DNA of 64,000 bases from Patiriisocius marinus (GCF_008974325.1 NZ_BKCG01000003.1:186001-250000); one strand, 5' to 3'; positions 35,767 to 45,149 are shown, counted from the stretch's first letter. Notes: generated from the letters alone by a model not told the origin. Program-made: numbers and translations.

Positions 35767-36708
35767 ATGATCTTAATCATTTCGATACAAAATGATTTTA
35801 CCACTACTTATGTAATGAGATGGTTAAATTCTATGCAAAAAAAATTTATACGAATCAATGAAGATGATAAACTAAAAATTGAAAGTTTAACTGAAGATGA
35901 TTTTATACTTAAAACATCAACAAAGAAAATATCATTTTCCGAAATTGATTCAGTTTGGTATCGTCGTGGAGATTTATTTTTCAAGAATGATTTAGGTTTT
36001 GATTTTAGCCAGGTAACAAAAAAATATAATAACATAGAAAATAGGAGTATTGCAGAATATATTTTCTCTCTTTTAAAAACTAAAAAGAGTATAAACGGTT
36101 TTGAGGATAATTTATTAAATAAGTTGGAAGTACTAAGATATTGTAAATTTAATAAAATAAATATGCCTTCATTTCTAATTACTCAGTCTAAAATTGATTT
36201 GATTAAATTTTATAAAAACAATTGTAAAAATGGTGTAATTTCAAAATCTATTAGGTATAGTCTTAGAGAAAAGTTAAATGATTCTACATATTTAAGTTAT
36301 AGTTATAAATTAAATAGTAGTGAGATTGATGAATTGCCTCTAACTTTTGTGCCAACATTTTTCCAATCTTATATTCCTAAAAAATTCGAAATAAGAGCTT
36401 TTTACTTAAAAGATAATTTTTTTTCAATGGCAATATTTTCTCAAAATAATCCTAAAACAAAAGTAGATTTTAGACATTATGATCTAAATAAGCCTAATAG
36501 AGAAAGTCCTTATACTTTAAACAAAAATTATGAGAAGTTATTGAAACAAATGTTGGAAAATTTTAAAATTGATTGTGCATCTTTAGATATTATATTGACT
36601 CTTGATAATGAATATTATCTTTTAGATATCAACCCTATTGGACAATTTGGAATGACTTCAAAACCTTGTAACTATCATTTAGAAAAAAAAATTGCTGAAT
36701 ATTTATAA
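35767..36708 (+). CDS. gwsG: ATP-grasp peptide maturase, grasp-with-spasm type
   Basis: 313 aa with an ATP-grasp fold: FVPTFFQSYIPKKFEIRAFY forms the central sheet, SLDIILTLDNEYYLLDINPI gives the metal-binding Asp/Asn, and DINPIGQFG (about residues 287-295) is typical of the MvdD/graspetide ligase group. Such ligases activate side-chain carboxylates of the precursor to form omega-ester or amide rings. It follows the lipoprotein by ten bases and is followed one base later by the 57-aa gene. The partner SPASM gene at 36880 identifies the system. Confidence 0.87.
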   Translation: MILIISIQNDFTTTYVMRWLNSMQKKFIRINEDDKLKIESLTEDDFILKTSTKKISFSEIDSVWYRRGDLFFKNDLGFDFSQVTKKYNNIENRSIAEYIFSLLKTKKSINGFEDNLLNKLEVLRYCKFNKINMPSFLITQSKIDLIKFYKNNCKNGVISKSIRYSLREKLNDSTYLSYSYKLNSSEIDELPLTFVPTFFQSYIPKKFEIRAFYLKDNFFSMAIFSQNNPKTKVDFRHYDLNKPNRESPYTLNKNYEKLLKQMLENFKIDCASLDIILTLDNEYYLLDINPIGQFGMTSKPCNYHLEKKIAEYL

Positions 36709-36709
36709 A

Positions 36710-36883
36710 ATGATTGAAAATTTAAAAAAAGAAATTAAATTAGGTGTTGCACCTATACATTTATTATCAGTTAAAGAAGCAAAAAAAACTATAGATAAAA
36801 AAACTATTAATAAGTTTAGAATTTCAAATAGGTATAAAACTAACCATCTTCAGATTGGAACAATTTATAAATCAGTTATATGA
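36710..36883 (+). CDS. Small unknown protein between the maturases
   Basis: 57 aa from ATG 36710 (a longer frame from 36692 would overlap the ATP-grasp gene by 17 bases). Begins MIENLKKEIKLGVAPIHLLS, then a basic helix VKEAKKTIDKKTINKF. The start lies one base after the ATP-grasp stop and its stop overlaps the SPASM gene start as ATGA (36880-36883), strong evidence of a real coupled gene. No family recognised and no GG leader. It may be an accessory recognition protein; that is inference. Confidence 0.7.
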   Translation: MIENLKKEIKLGVAPIHLLSVKEAKKTIDKKTINKFRISNRYKTNHLQIGTIYKSVI

Positions 36884-37968
36884 GCAAATACATTCGAAAT
36901 AGATTATGTATTCCAATTCAAGGATTTAATAGAGCAATAATCTATGATTTAATTCGAAATGATTATTTTTTTATTTCGAATGAAATATTTTCATTGATAA
37001 ATTCTAGCGGAATAATTAAGTTCGAAAATGAATTTGAAAGTACAGATTGGATAGATTTTTTATTAAGCGAAGAAATATTATTTAAAATTGAAAATGATAT
37101 TGAGTTAAATAACTTTCCAGAAGTTGATCGGCAATTTCAAACACCATTCCTTATATCAGATGTAATTATCCATGACAATATTGAAGTTTCTTTATTTTCT
37201 GAATTGTTTGGAAAAATTGATGTAAGAAATATATCAATTATTGTTAAGCATTACGACAAAACTAGAATTAATTATATAATTAAAAATATCTCAAAATTAG
37301 AAGTAGACTCCATCCATCTAATACTAATAGAGGAGAATAGAGATTATAGTCCATCAGACTTTAGAAATTTAGTGAAATTTAATCAAGTATTCGCTATTTT
37401 ATTATTTAATTCATCATATTCGAATTACACAAATAATAATTCTGAATTTTTTAAAATTATAGAATACTCAAATTCTTTCACTGAATATTCAGCAAATGTT
37501 TACAAAAATAAGCTTAGTATAAATTTTGATCACTTTTTCGAAGCATACAATTATCACAACTATTTTAATAAAAAAATATATATAGACAATCTGGGTAACA
37601 TTAAAAATGGATTAAATTCATATGATATATTTGGTAATATATTAAAGATATCGAAAGACAATTTTATAAATATTATTCAAAGTAATAATTTTCAAAAAAA
37701 ATGGAGCATAAAAAAGAAGAATACATTAATATGTAAAGATTGTGAATTTCGTTATATGTGTGTCGATCCCCGTGATGTAAAATTAAATGAAAATAGTAAT
37801 CTATGGTTTCATGAATATGAATGTAATTATAATCCTTTTATATCAAAATGGAAAGGAGAGCAGGGTTATTCTAATTTAAGTGATAGTGGTATTCTTGTTA
37901 CAGAAAAATCTTTTGAAATTGATAAAAAGGTTCTGAAAAAAAAATTAGCTAGATTATGGTCTAAATAA
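36880..37968 (+). CDS. gwsS: SPASM-domain peptide maturase, grasp-with-spasm type
   Basis: 362 aa. The C-terminal cysteine set Cys285, Cys288, Cys294 and Cys315 (CKDCEFRYMC ... YEC) is a SPASM-type auxiliary cluster site. The N-terminal part lacks the Cx3Cx2C radical-SAM motif, so this is the degenerate 'SPASM without radical SAM' protein that accompanies the ATP-grasp enzyme in grasp-with-spasm systems. It probably recognises or presents the precursor. Start overlaps the 57-aa gene. Confidence 0.85.
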   Translation: MSKYIRNRLCIPIQGFNRAIIYDLIRNDYFFISNEIFSLINSSGIIKFENEFESTDWIDFLLSEEILFKIENDIELNNFPEVDRQFQTPFLISDVIIHDNIEVSLFSELFGKIDVRNISIIVKHYDKTRINYIIKNISKLEVDSIHLILIEENRDYSPSDFRNLVKFNQVFAILLFNSSYSNYTNNNSEFFKIIEYSNSFTEYSANVYKNKLSINFDHFFEAYNYHNYFNKKIYIDNLGNIKNGLNSYDIFGNILKISKDNFINIIQSNNFQKKWSIKKKNTLICKDCEFRYMCVDPRDVKLNENSNLWFHEYECNYNPFISKWKGEQGYSNLSDSGILVTEKSFEIDKKVLKKKLARLWSK

Positions 37969-38018
37969 AATTACACGTTTTTTTTAAAACTAAGTATACT
38001 TTTAAAATAGAAAATTTT

Positions 38019-40208
38019 TTGAATAGATTTCCACATTATAAACAGCCAGACTATAAAGATTGCGGCCCTATTTGTTTAAAAATCATTGCTAAATTTCATA
38101 AAAAAACATTCTTATTAAATTTTCTAAGAAATATTTCTGAAACCCAACGTTCTGGAAGTAGTTTGTTAAATTTAAGTAATGCAGCAGAAGTAATTGGTTT
38201 TAGAACTTTGAGCGTTAAAATTTCTTATACCGATTTAAACGAAGCCCCACTCCCCTGCATATTGCATTGGAATAAAAATCACTATGTAGTTTTATATAAA
38301 ATTAAAAGGAACACTTTTTTCATTTCTGATCCTGCGCACGGTCTTCTAAAATACAATCAAAAAGAATTTTTAAATCACTGGATAGGTAATAATGCAACAG
38401 TAGAAACAGAAGAAGGCATAGCCTTATTATTAGAACCTACTGCAAAGTTTTATGATTCATCTTTTAATACAGATATTAAAGAATTTGGATTTAAATTTTT
38501 AGCAAGGTATATTTTTAAGTATAAAAAGTTTCTATGGCAGCTTATTATTGGTTTACTGGCAGCTAGTTTATTACAACTTTTATTTCCTTTTTTAACCCAG
38601 AGTATTGTTGATGTAGGTATAAAAAATCAAAACGTTCACTTTATTTATTTAATCCTTTTTGCGCAATTGGCTTTGTTTATTGGTAGAACCGCAATCGAGG
38701 TTATTAGAAGCTGGATATTATTACATTTGAGCACTCGTATAAATATTTCCTTAGTTTCAGACTTTTTTATAAAGCTAATGAACTTGCCCATCGCCTTTTT
38801 TGATACTAGAATGACGGGCGATATTTTACAGCGTATTAATGACCACAAGCGTATAGAACGCATCTTAACAACATCTTCTTTAAATGTGTTGTTCTCGATA
38901 GTTAATTTGGTGGTGTTTGTTTTGGTGCTTGCTTATTATAACCTCACGCTATTTGGTATCTTTTTATTGGGTAGTTTTCTTTACTTTTTATGGATAATAA
39001 TTTTCTTAAAAAAACGTAGAGATTTAGATTATAAACGATTTTCAGAAGTCAGCCAAGAGCAAAGTAAGGTTATTGAGCTTATAAATGGTATGCAAGAAAT
39101 TAAATTGCACAACGCAGAGAAACAAAAACGCTGGGGATGGGAGTTCGTGCAAGCTCGTTTATTTAAAGTTTCTATTGAGGGCTTGGCATTAGAGCAATAT
39201 CAAAGCGTAGGTTCTGGGTTTATTAACGAGTTAAAGAACATTTTAATTACTGTTTTGTCGGCAAAATTAGTTATTGATGGAGAGATAACACTCGGTATGA
39301 TGCTAGCAATAAGTTATATAGTAGGGCAACTCAACTCCCCGATTGCTCAACTCATTAGTTTTATAAGAGAAGTGCAGGATGCTAAAATATCTTTAGATAG
39401 ATTATCTGAAATTCATAACAAAGAAGATGAAGAACAAACAGATGTTGAGAAGATTAAAAACATTCCATTAGATACCAATATCACATTGTCTAAAGTTTCA
39501 TTTAGATATATTGGCTCAGACCAACTTGTTTTAAAAGATTTAGATTTAGAAATTCCTTCAAATAAAGTAACGGCAATAGTCGGTGTAAGCGGTAGTGGTA
39601 AAACTACGTTGATGAAGTTGCTGCTAAAATTTTATGATCCAATTAATGGTCAAATTAAATTAGCAAATCACGATTTACAAAACATTTCACAAAAAACGTG
39701 GCGTAATGAATGTGGTGTTGTGATGCAAGAGGGTTATATTTTTAATGATACCATTGCTAATAATATTGCTATAGGAGAGGATTATGTAGATAAAAAGAGA
39801 TTAGCCCACGCAGTAGATGTTGCGAATATTGCATCATTTATTGAAACCTTGCCATTGTCTTATAATACGAAAATAGGAATGGAGGGCGTTGGTTTAAGTA
39901 CAGGACAAAAACAACGTTTACTTATTGCCAGAGCCGTTTATAAAAACCCTAATTTTTTATTTTTTGATGAAGCCACCTCTGCATTAGACGCAAATAATGA
40001 AAAGGTGATTATGGAAAAACTAGACACCTTTTTTGAAAATAAAACGGTGGTGGTAATTGCGCACCGTTTGAGTACGGTTAAAAATGCGCATCAAATAGTA
40101 GTATTAGACCAAGGCAAAATAGTAGAAGTTGGCAATCATGCTGCTTTAGTAAAGCAAAAAGGAGATTATTACAACCTTGTTAAAAACCAATTAGAACTTG
40201 GTAACTAA
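38019..40208 (+). CDS. C39-peptidase ABC transporter (RiPP exporter), module 2
   Basis: 729 aa, starting with TTG at 38019. Domains: C39 peptidase (catalytic Cys15 in YKDCGPICL, His in KNHYVVLY, Asp in SDPAHG), transmembrane domain, and ATPase (Walker A GVSGSGKTT, signature LSTGQKQR with Thr for the first Gly, Walker B LFFDEATSALD). Clearly homologous to the exporter at 28995 over its length. Expected to cleave the two GG-leader precursors of module 2. Followed by the second HlyD-type gene. Confidence 0.94.
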   Translation: MNRFPHYKQPDYKDCGPICLKIIAKFHKKTFLLNFLRNISETQRSGSSLLNLSNAAEVIGFRTLSVKISYTDLNEAPLPCILHWNKNHYVVLYKIKRNTFFISDPAHGLLKYNQKEFLNHWIGNNATVETEEGIALLLEPTAKFYDSSFNTDIKEFGFKFLARYIFKYKKFLWQLIIGLLAASLLQLLFPFLTQSIVDVGIKNQNVHFIYLILFAQLALFIGRTAIEVIRSWILLHLSTRINISLVSDFFIKLMNLPIAFFDTRMTGDILQRINDHKRIERILTTSSLNVLFSIVNLVVFVLVLAYYNLTLFGIFLLGSFLYFLWIIIFLKKRRDLDYKRFSEVSQEQSKVIELINGMQEIKLHNAEKQKRWGWEFVQARLFKVSIEGLALEQYQSVGSGFINELKNILITVLSAKLVIDGEITLGMMLAISYIVGQLNSPIAQLISFIREVQDAKISLDRLSEIHNKEDEEQTDVEKIKNIPLDTNITLSKVSFRYIGSDQLVLKDLDLEIPSNKVTAIVGVSGSGKTTLMKLLLKFYDPINGQIKLANHDLQNISQKTWRNECGVVMQEGYIFNDTIANNIAIGEDYVDKKRLAHAVDVANIASFIETLPLSYNTKIGMEGVGLSTGQKQRLLIARAVYKNPNFLFFDEATSALDANNEKVIMEKLDTFFENKTVVVIAHRLSTVKNAHQIVVLDQGKIVEVGNHAALVKQKGDYYNLVKNQLELGN

Positions 40209-40213
40209 AAAAT

Positions 40214-40247
40214 CTCCCCTCCGCCGGAGGGGATTAAGGGGAGGACA
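40214..40247 (+). promoter_or_regulatory. GC-rich alternative hairpins before the module 2 HlyD gene
   Basis: Between the exporter stop and ATG 40248. CCCCTCC (40216-40222) pairs with GGAGGGG (40226-40232), loop GCC. Alternatively CTCCCCT (40214-40220) pairs with AGGGGAG (40237-40243), which would cover the ribosome-site-like GGGGAGG three bases before the ATG. The two pairings exclude each other. Such palindromic GC-rich repeats also occur as general repeats in flavobacteria. Confidence 0.5.
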
Positions 40248-41540
40248 ATGAATGAACATATAGAACAAATAGAGCTTCGTAGCGAAGAAGTGCAAGAGAT
40301 TTTAACCAAAGTGCCACATTGGATGATACGTTGGGGTAATGTCTTGTTTTTAGCTTTAATTCTTATGCTATTGTTTCTTTCGTGGTTTGTGAAATATCCA
40401 GATATTATTATTTCAGAAGCGATTATAACAACTCAAATACCACCTCAAAAAGAGTATGCAAAAATCACAGGTAGATTAGACACATTACTAATTGAAAACA
40501 ATGAGCAGGTTTATAAGAATCAACCTTTAGCAGTTCTTGAAAATACCGCTAAGTTTCAAGATGTATTATTTTTAAAATCAATTCTTGACACGTTGAAAAT
40601 AAATAGTAAATCTTTTGATTATCCAATAGATAATGTTCCTGTGCTATTTTTAGGGGATATAGATTCAGACTATGCATTATTTGAAAATAGTTTTATTCAA
40701 TACAAATTAAATAAAGAACTGCAACCTTTTTCTAACGTAGCAGTCGCAAACAGATTTTCAGTTTCAGAACTAAAACGAAGATTGGCAAACTTAAACGCTC
40801 AAAAAGAGTTAAACACATCTGAGTTAGCATTTATAGAAAAAGACTTGAAAAGAAATGAAACACTTTTTGACAAAGGTGTTATTTCTGCAATGGAATATGA
40901 AAACAAACAGTTAGAATACTTACGGGCACAACGCAATTACAAGAATATGACTGTTTCTATATCTCAAATAAAAGAGGCCATTAGCAATGCGTCAAATACG
41001 CTACAAGGCACAACAATTAGTAAAACTAAAGAAGATATGGTATTGCTAAAAAATGTGATACAGTCTTATAATCAATTAAAGAAAAGTATTAAAGATTGGG
41101 AGTTGCGTTATCTTTTACAATCAAGAATTGATGGGAATGTTTCATTCTTGAACTTTTGGACTGAAAATCAAAATGTAAATCAAGGTGATTTGGTTTTTAC
41201 AATTATTCCTATTGAAAATACAGATTTTATTGCAAAATTGAAAACCCCTGCTCAAAATTCTGGAAAAATAAAAGTTGGTCAAAAAGTGAATATCAAATTA
41301 GAAAATTTTCCAGATACTGAGTTTGGAACTTTACAAGGCACCGTTAAAAATATTTCTTTAATTCCAGATGTAGATGGTTTTTATCTTATTGATGTTTCGC
41401 TCCCATCCACTCTTGTAACTTCTTATAAAAAAGAAATTGAATTTAAACAAGAAATGCGAGGGATTGCAGAAATTGTTACCGAAGATTTGAGGTTAATTGA
41501 ACGTTTCTTTTATCAATTTAAAGAAGTGTTTTCTAGATAA
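40248..41540 (+). CDS. HlyD family membrane fusion protein, module 2
   Basis: 430 aa. N-terminal membrane helix (about 30-50), coiled coil (about 165-270, containing LAFIEKDLKRNETLFDKGVI), then beta-barrel with TVKNISLIPDVDGFYLIDVS and the C-terminal EDLRLIERFFYQFKE. Parallels the module 1 adaptor at 31204 in length and motifs. Unlike module 1 it is 39 bases, not one base, from the exporter, with a GC-rich repeat between them. Confidence 0.9.
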   Translation: MNEHIEQIELRSEEVQEILTKVPHWMIRWGNVLFLALILMLLFLSWFVKYPDIIISEAIITTQIPPQKEYAKITGRLDTLLIENNEQVYKNQPLAVLENTAKFQDVLFLKSILDTLKINSKSFDYPIDNVPVLFLGDIDSDYALFENSFIQYKLNKELQPFSNVAVANRFSVSELKRRLANLNAQKELNTSELAFIEKDLKRNETLFDKGVISAMEYENKQLEYLRAQRNYKNMTVSISQIKEAISNASNTLQGTTISKTKEDMVLLKNVIQSYNQLKKSIKDWELRYLLQSRIDGNVSFLNFWTENQNVNQGDLVFTIIPIENTDFIAKLKTPAQNSGKIKVGQKVNIKLENFPDTEFGTLQGTVKNISLIPDVDGFYLIDVSLPSTLVTSYKKEIEFKQEMRGIAEIVTEDLRLIERFFYQFKEVFSR

Positions 41541-41593
41541 TATTGCTAGGTCGAATATTAGGTTAATTATAAGTTACACTCGTCATAAAATTG

Positions 41594-41657
41594 CATTCCA
41601 CACACTTTACCTCCACTCCTACATCCAACGCTGTAAAAAGTGTTCCATTCACATTTA
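41594..41657. repeat. Non-coding repeat family B, core copy B2
   Basis: In the 396-base gap after the module 2 HlyD gene. ATTCCACACACTTTACC, TCCACTCCTACATCC, AACGCTGTAAAAAGTGTTCC, ATTCACATTT. Further on, CATAATGCTGACCATTATAG (41735-41754) matches the distal block of B1. An ORF over this stretch (41497-41832) is a frame opening only. The remainder of 41541-41936 shows no gene. Confidence 0.65.
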
Positions 41658-41936
41658 TAATTTCACTTTAGGAGAGAAAAAAAATAAAGAAAGAAAGTTT
41701 CTGCGAACCGCTTTTAACCAAAGCTCAAGTTACATAATGCTGACCATTATAGAACAAATGTATAATATGAGTAAAACGGCGAATAGTACGTATTATTTCA
41801 AATACGCGATTCTTAGGGATTACGGGATTTGAACAAACTCAAAAAAATTAATTTCTTGCTTACTTCAAATACTCAGGTATTCTAGACATTTAGAAACTCA
41901 ACGTTTTTAAGAAGGACTCAGGGAAAAAGAATAATA

Positions 41937-42710
41937 CTAGATTACATCTTTAAAAAGATTAAAAACAGCTTCTTTATATTTCTTACTAACTGGGATTTTA
42001 TAATTACCAATAAAAAGTAAATTACCTTCAAAGCCTGAAACTACATTTATATTTACAACATAACTTCTATGAACTCTAATAAAATGTTCTTTAGGTAATT
42101 GCTCGACTATCTTATTTAGACCTTCGCTATAAATAAAAAGATCAGATTTTGTATAAATCGAAGTATAGTTTACATCACTTCTAAAAAAAAGCATATCTAA
42201 GAAACCTACATGCTCAAAATGATTATTCTTTTTTAGATAGAAGCCATCGGTACGATTTGGCACTTGATTTTCGGAAAAGTTAAAATCACTTTTCACTAAT
42301 AGTTCTTTTTCCAAGGGTTTTTTAGAAAAATTAACTAGCGTAAGCTCTATTGCTATACTAACCTGACGATCATTAAACGGTTTTAATATATATGCACGCG
42401 GTTTTACTTTTTTAGCTCTATCAATAATTGTATTATCCGCATGAGCGGTTAGAAAAATAAATGGGATATTATATTTCTCATTTATAATGCTTGCTAATTC
42501 AATACCATCTGTAGCACCTTTTAAAACAACATCTAGCAATAATATATCGACGTGTTGGTGTAGTGATATTAATTCTAAGGCTGCCGCTGCGGAGTCTGTA
42601 AAACCTATTATGTTATAGTTAAGTTCTTTAAGTCTGTTTACAATATCCTCAGCCTGCAGCATTTCATCTTGAACAACAATTATGTTGATTTTAGGTGTAG
42701 TATCTGCCAT
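41937..42710 (-). CDS. LytTR-family response regulator
   Basis: 257 aa from ATG 42710, preferred over a start 33 bases upstream because the receiver domain then begins normally. Receiver domain: acidic pair in VVQDEM, phosphoacceptor Asp60 in DILLLDVVLKG, Lys in YILKPFN. C-terminal LytTR DNA-binding domain with SDVNYTSIYTKS and EHFIRVHRSYVVNI. No kinase is adjacent on its strand; the LytS-type kinase at 43294 is divergent. Likely a transcription regulator that binds LytTR-type direct repeats. Confidence 0.88.
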   Translation of the reverse strand: MADTTPKINIIVVQDEMLQAEDIVNRLKELNYNIIGFTDSAAAALELISLHQHVDILLLDVVLKGATDGIELASIINEKYNIPFIFLTAHADNTIIDRAKKVKPRAYILKPFNDRQVSIAIELTLVNFSKKPLEKELLVKSDFNFSENQVPNRTDGFYLKKNNHFEHVGFLDMLFFRSDVNYTSIYTKSDLFIYSEGLNKIVEQLPKEHFIRVHRSYVVNINVVSGFEGNLLFIGNYKIPVSKKYKEAVFNLFKDVI

Positions 42711-42916
42711 ATGAATTTGTTTCAAATAAATAATATTTAACACTCATTCTTGTTTTTTTTAATACGTTCTATTCAAAATTTTTGACATAAATATGACATT
42801 GGTAAACATAAAATTTAGTCTATTAATTGCTACAAGAGAGAATTTAAATATAGTAAATTAATTGGGGATTATTTTGAGGGAATATCTTAATTATCAAAAC
42901 TTTATGTTATTTATTC

Positions 42917-42960
42917 GCATTCCATACACATTCCCTTACACTCCTATTGTTTTTTCGTGA
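42917..42960. repeat. Non-coding repeat family B, weak copy B3
   Basis: In the 583-base divergent gap between the LytTR regulator and the LytS kinase. GCATTCCATACACATTCCC, TTACACTCCTATTGTTTTTT; the second half of the core is lost. The distal block CATAACGCAGCACATTATAA (43054-43073) is well kept. The rest of 42711-43293 shows no gene. Confidence 0.5.
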
Positions 42961-43164
42961 AAAAAGCATTCGATTACATTTTAAATAAATTTTAAAAAGA
43001 AATAAAATCAATGGAGATTGGTTAAAACTTTGTTTCTTCTCCAAAGCAACGTCACATAACGCAGCACATTATAATACAAATATGAATATTTGAGTCCCTT
43101 CCCTCCCACTGTTTCTTTCATTTAAAAGGGTGTTTTTAGTGTATATAAAATCAGGGCACCATTT

Positions 43165-43188
43165 TTACAATTCAACTACAGTTAACGA
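43165..43188 (+). promoter_or_regulatory. Shared 24-nt site upstream of the LytS-type kinase
   Basis: TTACAATTCAACTACAGTTA plus ACGA, 105 bases before the kinase start. A site at 45463-45486 upstream of the M20 amidohydrolase differs at only two positions. ACAGTTAACG resembles the half-site of LytTR regulators, so it is a candidate binding site of the adjacent LytTR proteins. Confidence 0.5.
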
Positions 43189-43293
43189 CAATTGAACTTA
43201 TAGTCCTTTTATAAACTAGGTAAAGGTTAGATATTTGACTCGTAAATCATCTTATTATTCTTAAATTTAAAACAAGAAAACAACCCAATTAGT

Positions 43294-44352
43294 ATGTTAC
43301 TAAATAAAGAGAACCGTATTAAATATTTAGGCTTTGATGACTTCTGGTTTACGGTTATTGGTATTCTAATTTTAAGTTTTAGCGCTGCCTATGTTTTTAA
43401 TAATGCATTTGAGAACCTAAATACTAGTGAAGCATTGCTGGTCTGGGGAATCTCATTATTCTTCTCCATCTTTGATTGGTTTATCAATAGGGCCATCTTG
43501 ATTCGTTTACGGAAAAAATATCCCAACATAAAAGATAGTGCTAATCGTATTGTGGTTTTATTTTTCGCCACTGCCGTCACGGTGTTCGTGGTCGATTTCT
43601 TGGGGCATCATTTCTTTTCTTTGTTCTTTGAAGAGCTCACTTATAATTTTCAAGAAAGAACCAAATCATTAGTGTTCGTTATTTTTCTCACCATTATGAC
43701 GATGGCGATCTACGAAGCCATTTACTTTTATTTACAACTTAAAAAATCGATAAGAGAAGAAGAGCAGTCTAAACAAGCCATTGTACAAGCGCAATTAGAC
43801 GCACTTCGTAATCAGGCCCAACCTCACTTCTTCTTTAATACGCTCAATACACTACGTGATATCATTGACCAAAACTCTAAAGAAGAAGCAAAAGAATTTG
43901 TAGATAAATTATCAGATATATATCGCTTTCTCTTAGAGTCTGGCAATGCAAATCTCATTTCGCTTCGGGATGAACTAAAGTTTGCTAAAGCATATATCCA
44001 CATACAGTCAGAACGTTTTGGAGATAACTTGCAATTGAATTGGAATATACCCGAAGCATCACTAAATGCTATGATTGTACCTATGAGCCTACAGCTTTTA
44101 TTAGAGAATGCGATTAAACACAATGTGATTTCTAAAGCGAAACCACTTACTGTTTACATACATATCAAGGATGATTATATTACGGTGGATAATAAAATTC
44201 AAGCAAAATCTACCCAACTACCATCAACGAAGGTGGGGCTTAAAAATATTGAAAAGCGCTACGCATTGATTACTGAGAAATTGATTGAAATAGTAAACAA
44301 TGAAAACCAATTTTCTGTTTCCCTTCCATTATTAAAGACATCAGAACAATAG
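43294..44352 (+). CDS. LytS/YehU-type sensor histidine kinase
   Basis: 352 aa. Four N-terminal membrane helices (about 17-37, 48-68, 87-107, 127-147), then a coiled linker and the kinase core with His178 in NQAQPHFFFNTLNTL, the phosphorylation motif of the LytS/YpdA type, and an ATPase end with LLLENAIKHN and GLKNIEKRY. Its partner LytTR regulator starts seven bases after its stop. The sensed signal is unknown. Confidence 0.9.
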   Translation: MLLNKENRIKYLGFDDFWFTVIGILILSFSAAYVFNNAFENLNTSEALLVWGISLFFSIFDWFINRAILIRLRKKYPNIKDSANRIVVLFFATAVTVFVVDFLGHHFFSLFFEELTYNFQERTKSLVFVIFLTIMTMAIYEAIYFYLQLKKSIREEEQSKQAIVQAQLDALRNQAQPHFFFNTLNTLRDIIDQNSKEEAKEFVDKLSDIYRFLLESGNANLISLRDELKFAKAYIHIQSERFGDNLQLNWNIPEASLNAMIVPMSLQLLLENAIKHNVISKAKPLTVYIHIKDDYITVDNKIQAKSTQLPSTKVGLKNIEKRYALITEKLIEIVNNENQFSVSLPLLKTSEQ

Positions 44353-44359
44353 AATAGCT

Positions 44360-45112
44360 ATGAACGTATTAATAATTGAAGATGAAACACGAGCGGCAAG
44401 CCAATTAGAACGCATGCTAAAAGCCTGTAATTTTGATTATAAGCTATTGGATATCATTGATACGGTAGAAGATGCCGTGCTATGGTTTCAAAACAATACT
44501 ACACCAGATTTGGTGTTTATGGATATCCAACTGGCAGATGGTTTAAGTTTTGAAATATTTCAGAAAATAGAAGTAACAGCTCCAATTATCTTTACAACAG
44601 CGTTTGATCAATATGCGATCCAAGCCTTTAAAGTAAATAGCGTAGATTACTTATTAAAACCCATACAGAAAGAAGACTTGAATACGGCGCTCAACAAATT
44701 CTTCAAGTCGAATACACCCGCAACAATTGACCCTTCCATTTTAAAGCAATTACTGGGAAGTATGCAGACACCGGCTAAAAGAGAGGGATTGTTGGTAAAA
44801 GAAGGCGGTGGCTTTGTACAAATAAAAGTGACAGATCTGTTGTATTGTTATTCTGAAGATAGCATCACCTTTGGCGTGACATCAACTAAGCGCTTTATTA
44901 TCGATGAAACCATGGATCAACTATTCGATACATTAGATGCCCACACATTTTATAGAATTAATCGTGGACAGCTGGTCTCTAAAACTTCCATTATAAAAAT
45001 GGATCCCTACTTTAATCATCGGGTGAAGCTTTCTATCGCTAACCCACGAGATCAAGAGTTTATCGTGAGCAGACCAAAGACTAGCGATTTTAAGAAATGG
45101 ATGAATACCTAG
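44360..45112 (+). CDS. LytTR-family response regulator, partner of the kinase
   Basis: 250 aa. Receiver domain with phosphoacceptor Asp55 in DLVFMDIQLADG and Lys in YLLKPIQ. C-terminal LytTR domain with LLYCYSEDSITFGVTS and HTFYRINRGQLVS. Forms a two-component pair with the upstream kinase. A strong terminator follows. Together with the shared 24-nt site at 45463 this suggests control of the M20 amidohydrolase gene. Confidence 0.9.
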   Translation: MNVLIIEDETRAASQLERMLKACNFDYKLLDIIDTVEDAVLWFQNNTTPDLVFMDIQLADGLSFEIFQKIEVTAPIIFTTAFDQYAIQAFKVNSVDYLLKPIQKEDLNTALNKFFKSNTPATIDPSILKQLLGSMQTPAKREGLLVKEGGGFVQIKVTDLLYCYSEDSITFGVTSTKRFIIDETMDQLFDTLDAHTFYRINRGQLVSKTSIIKMDPYFNHRVKLSIANPRDQEFIVSRPKTSDFKKWMNT

Positions 45113-45149
45113 CGATTTAGAAAAAAGTATTATTATCCGTTTATCTTTT

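Noticed and set aside
36880-37968. Radical SAM enzyme call for the SPASM protein
   Set aside because: No Cx3Cx2C motif is present; only the C-terminal SPASM cysteines are seen.
41497-41832. 111-aa forward ORF after the HlyD gene
   Set aside because: It starts within the HlyD gene and continues through repeat B2; a chance open frame.
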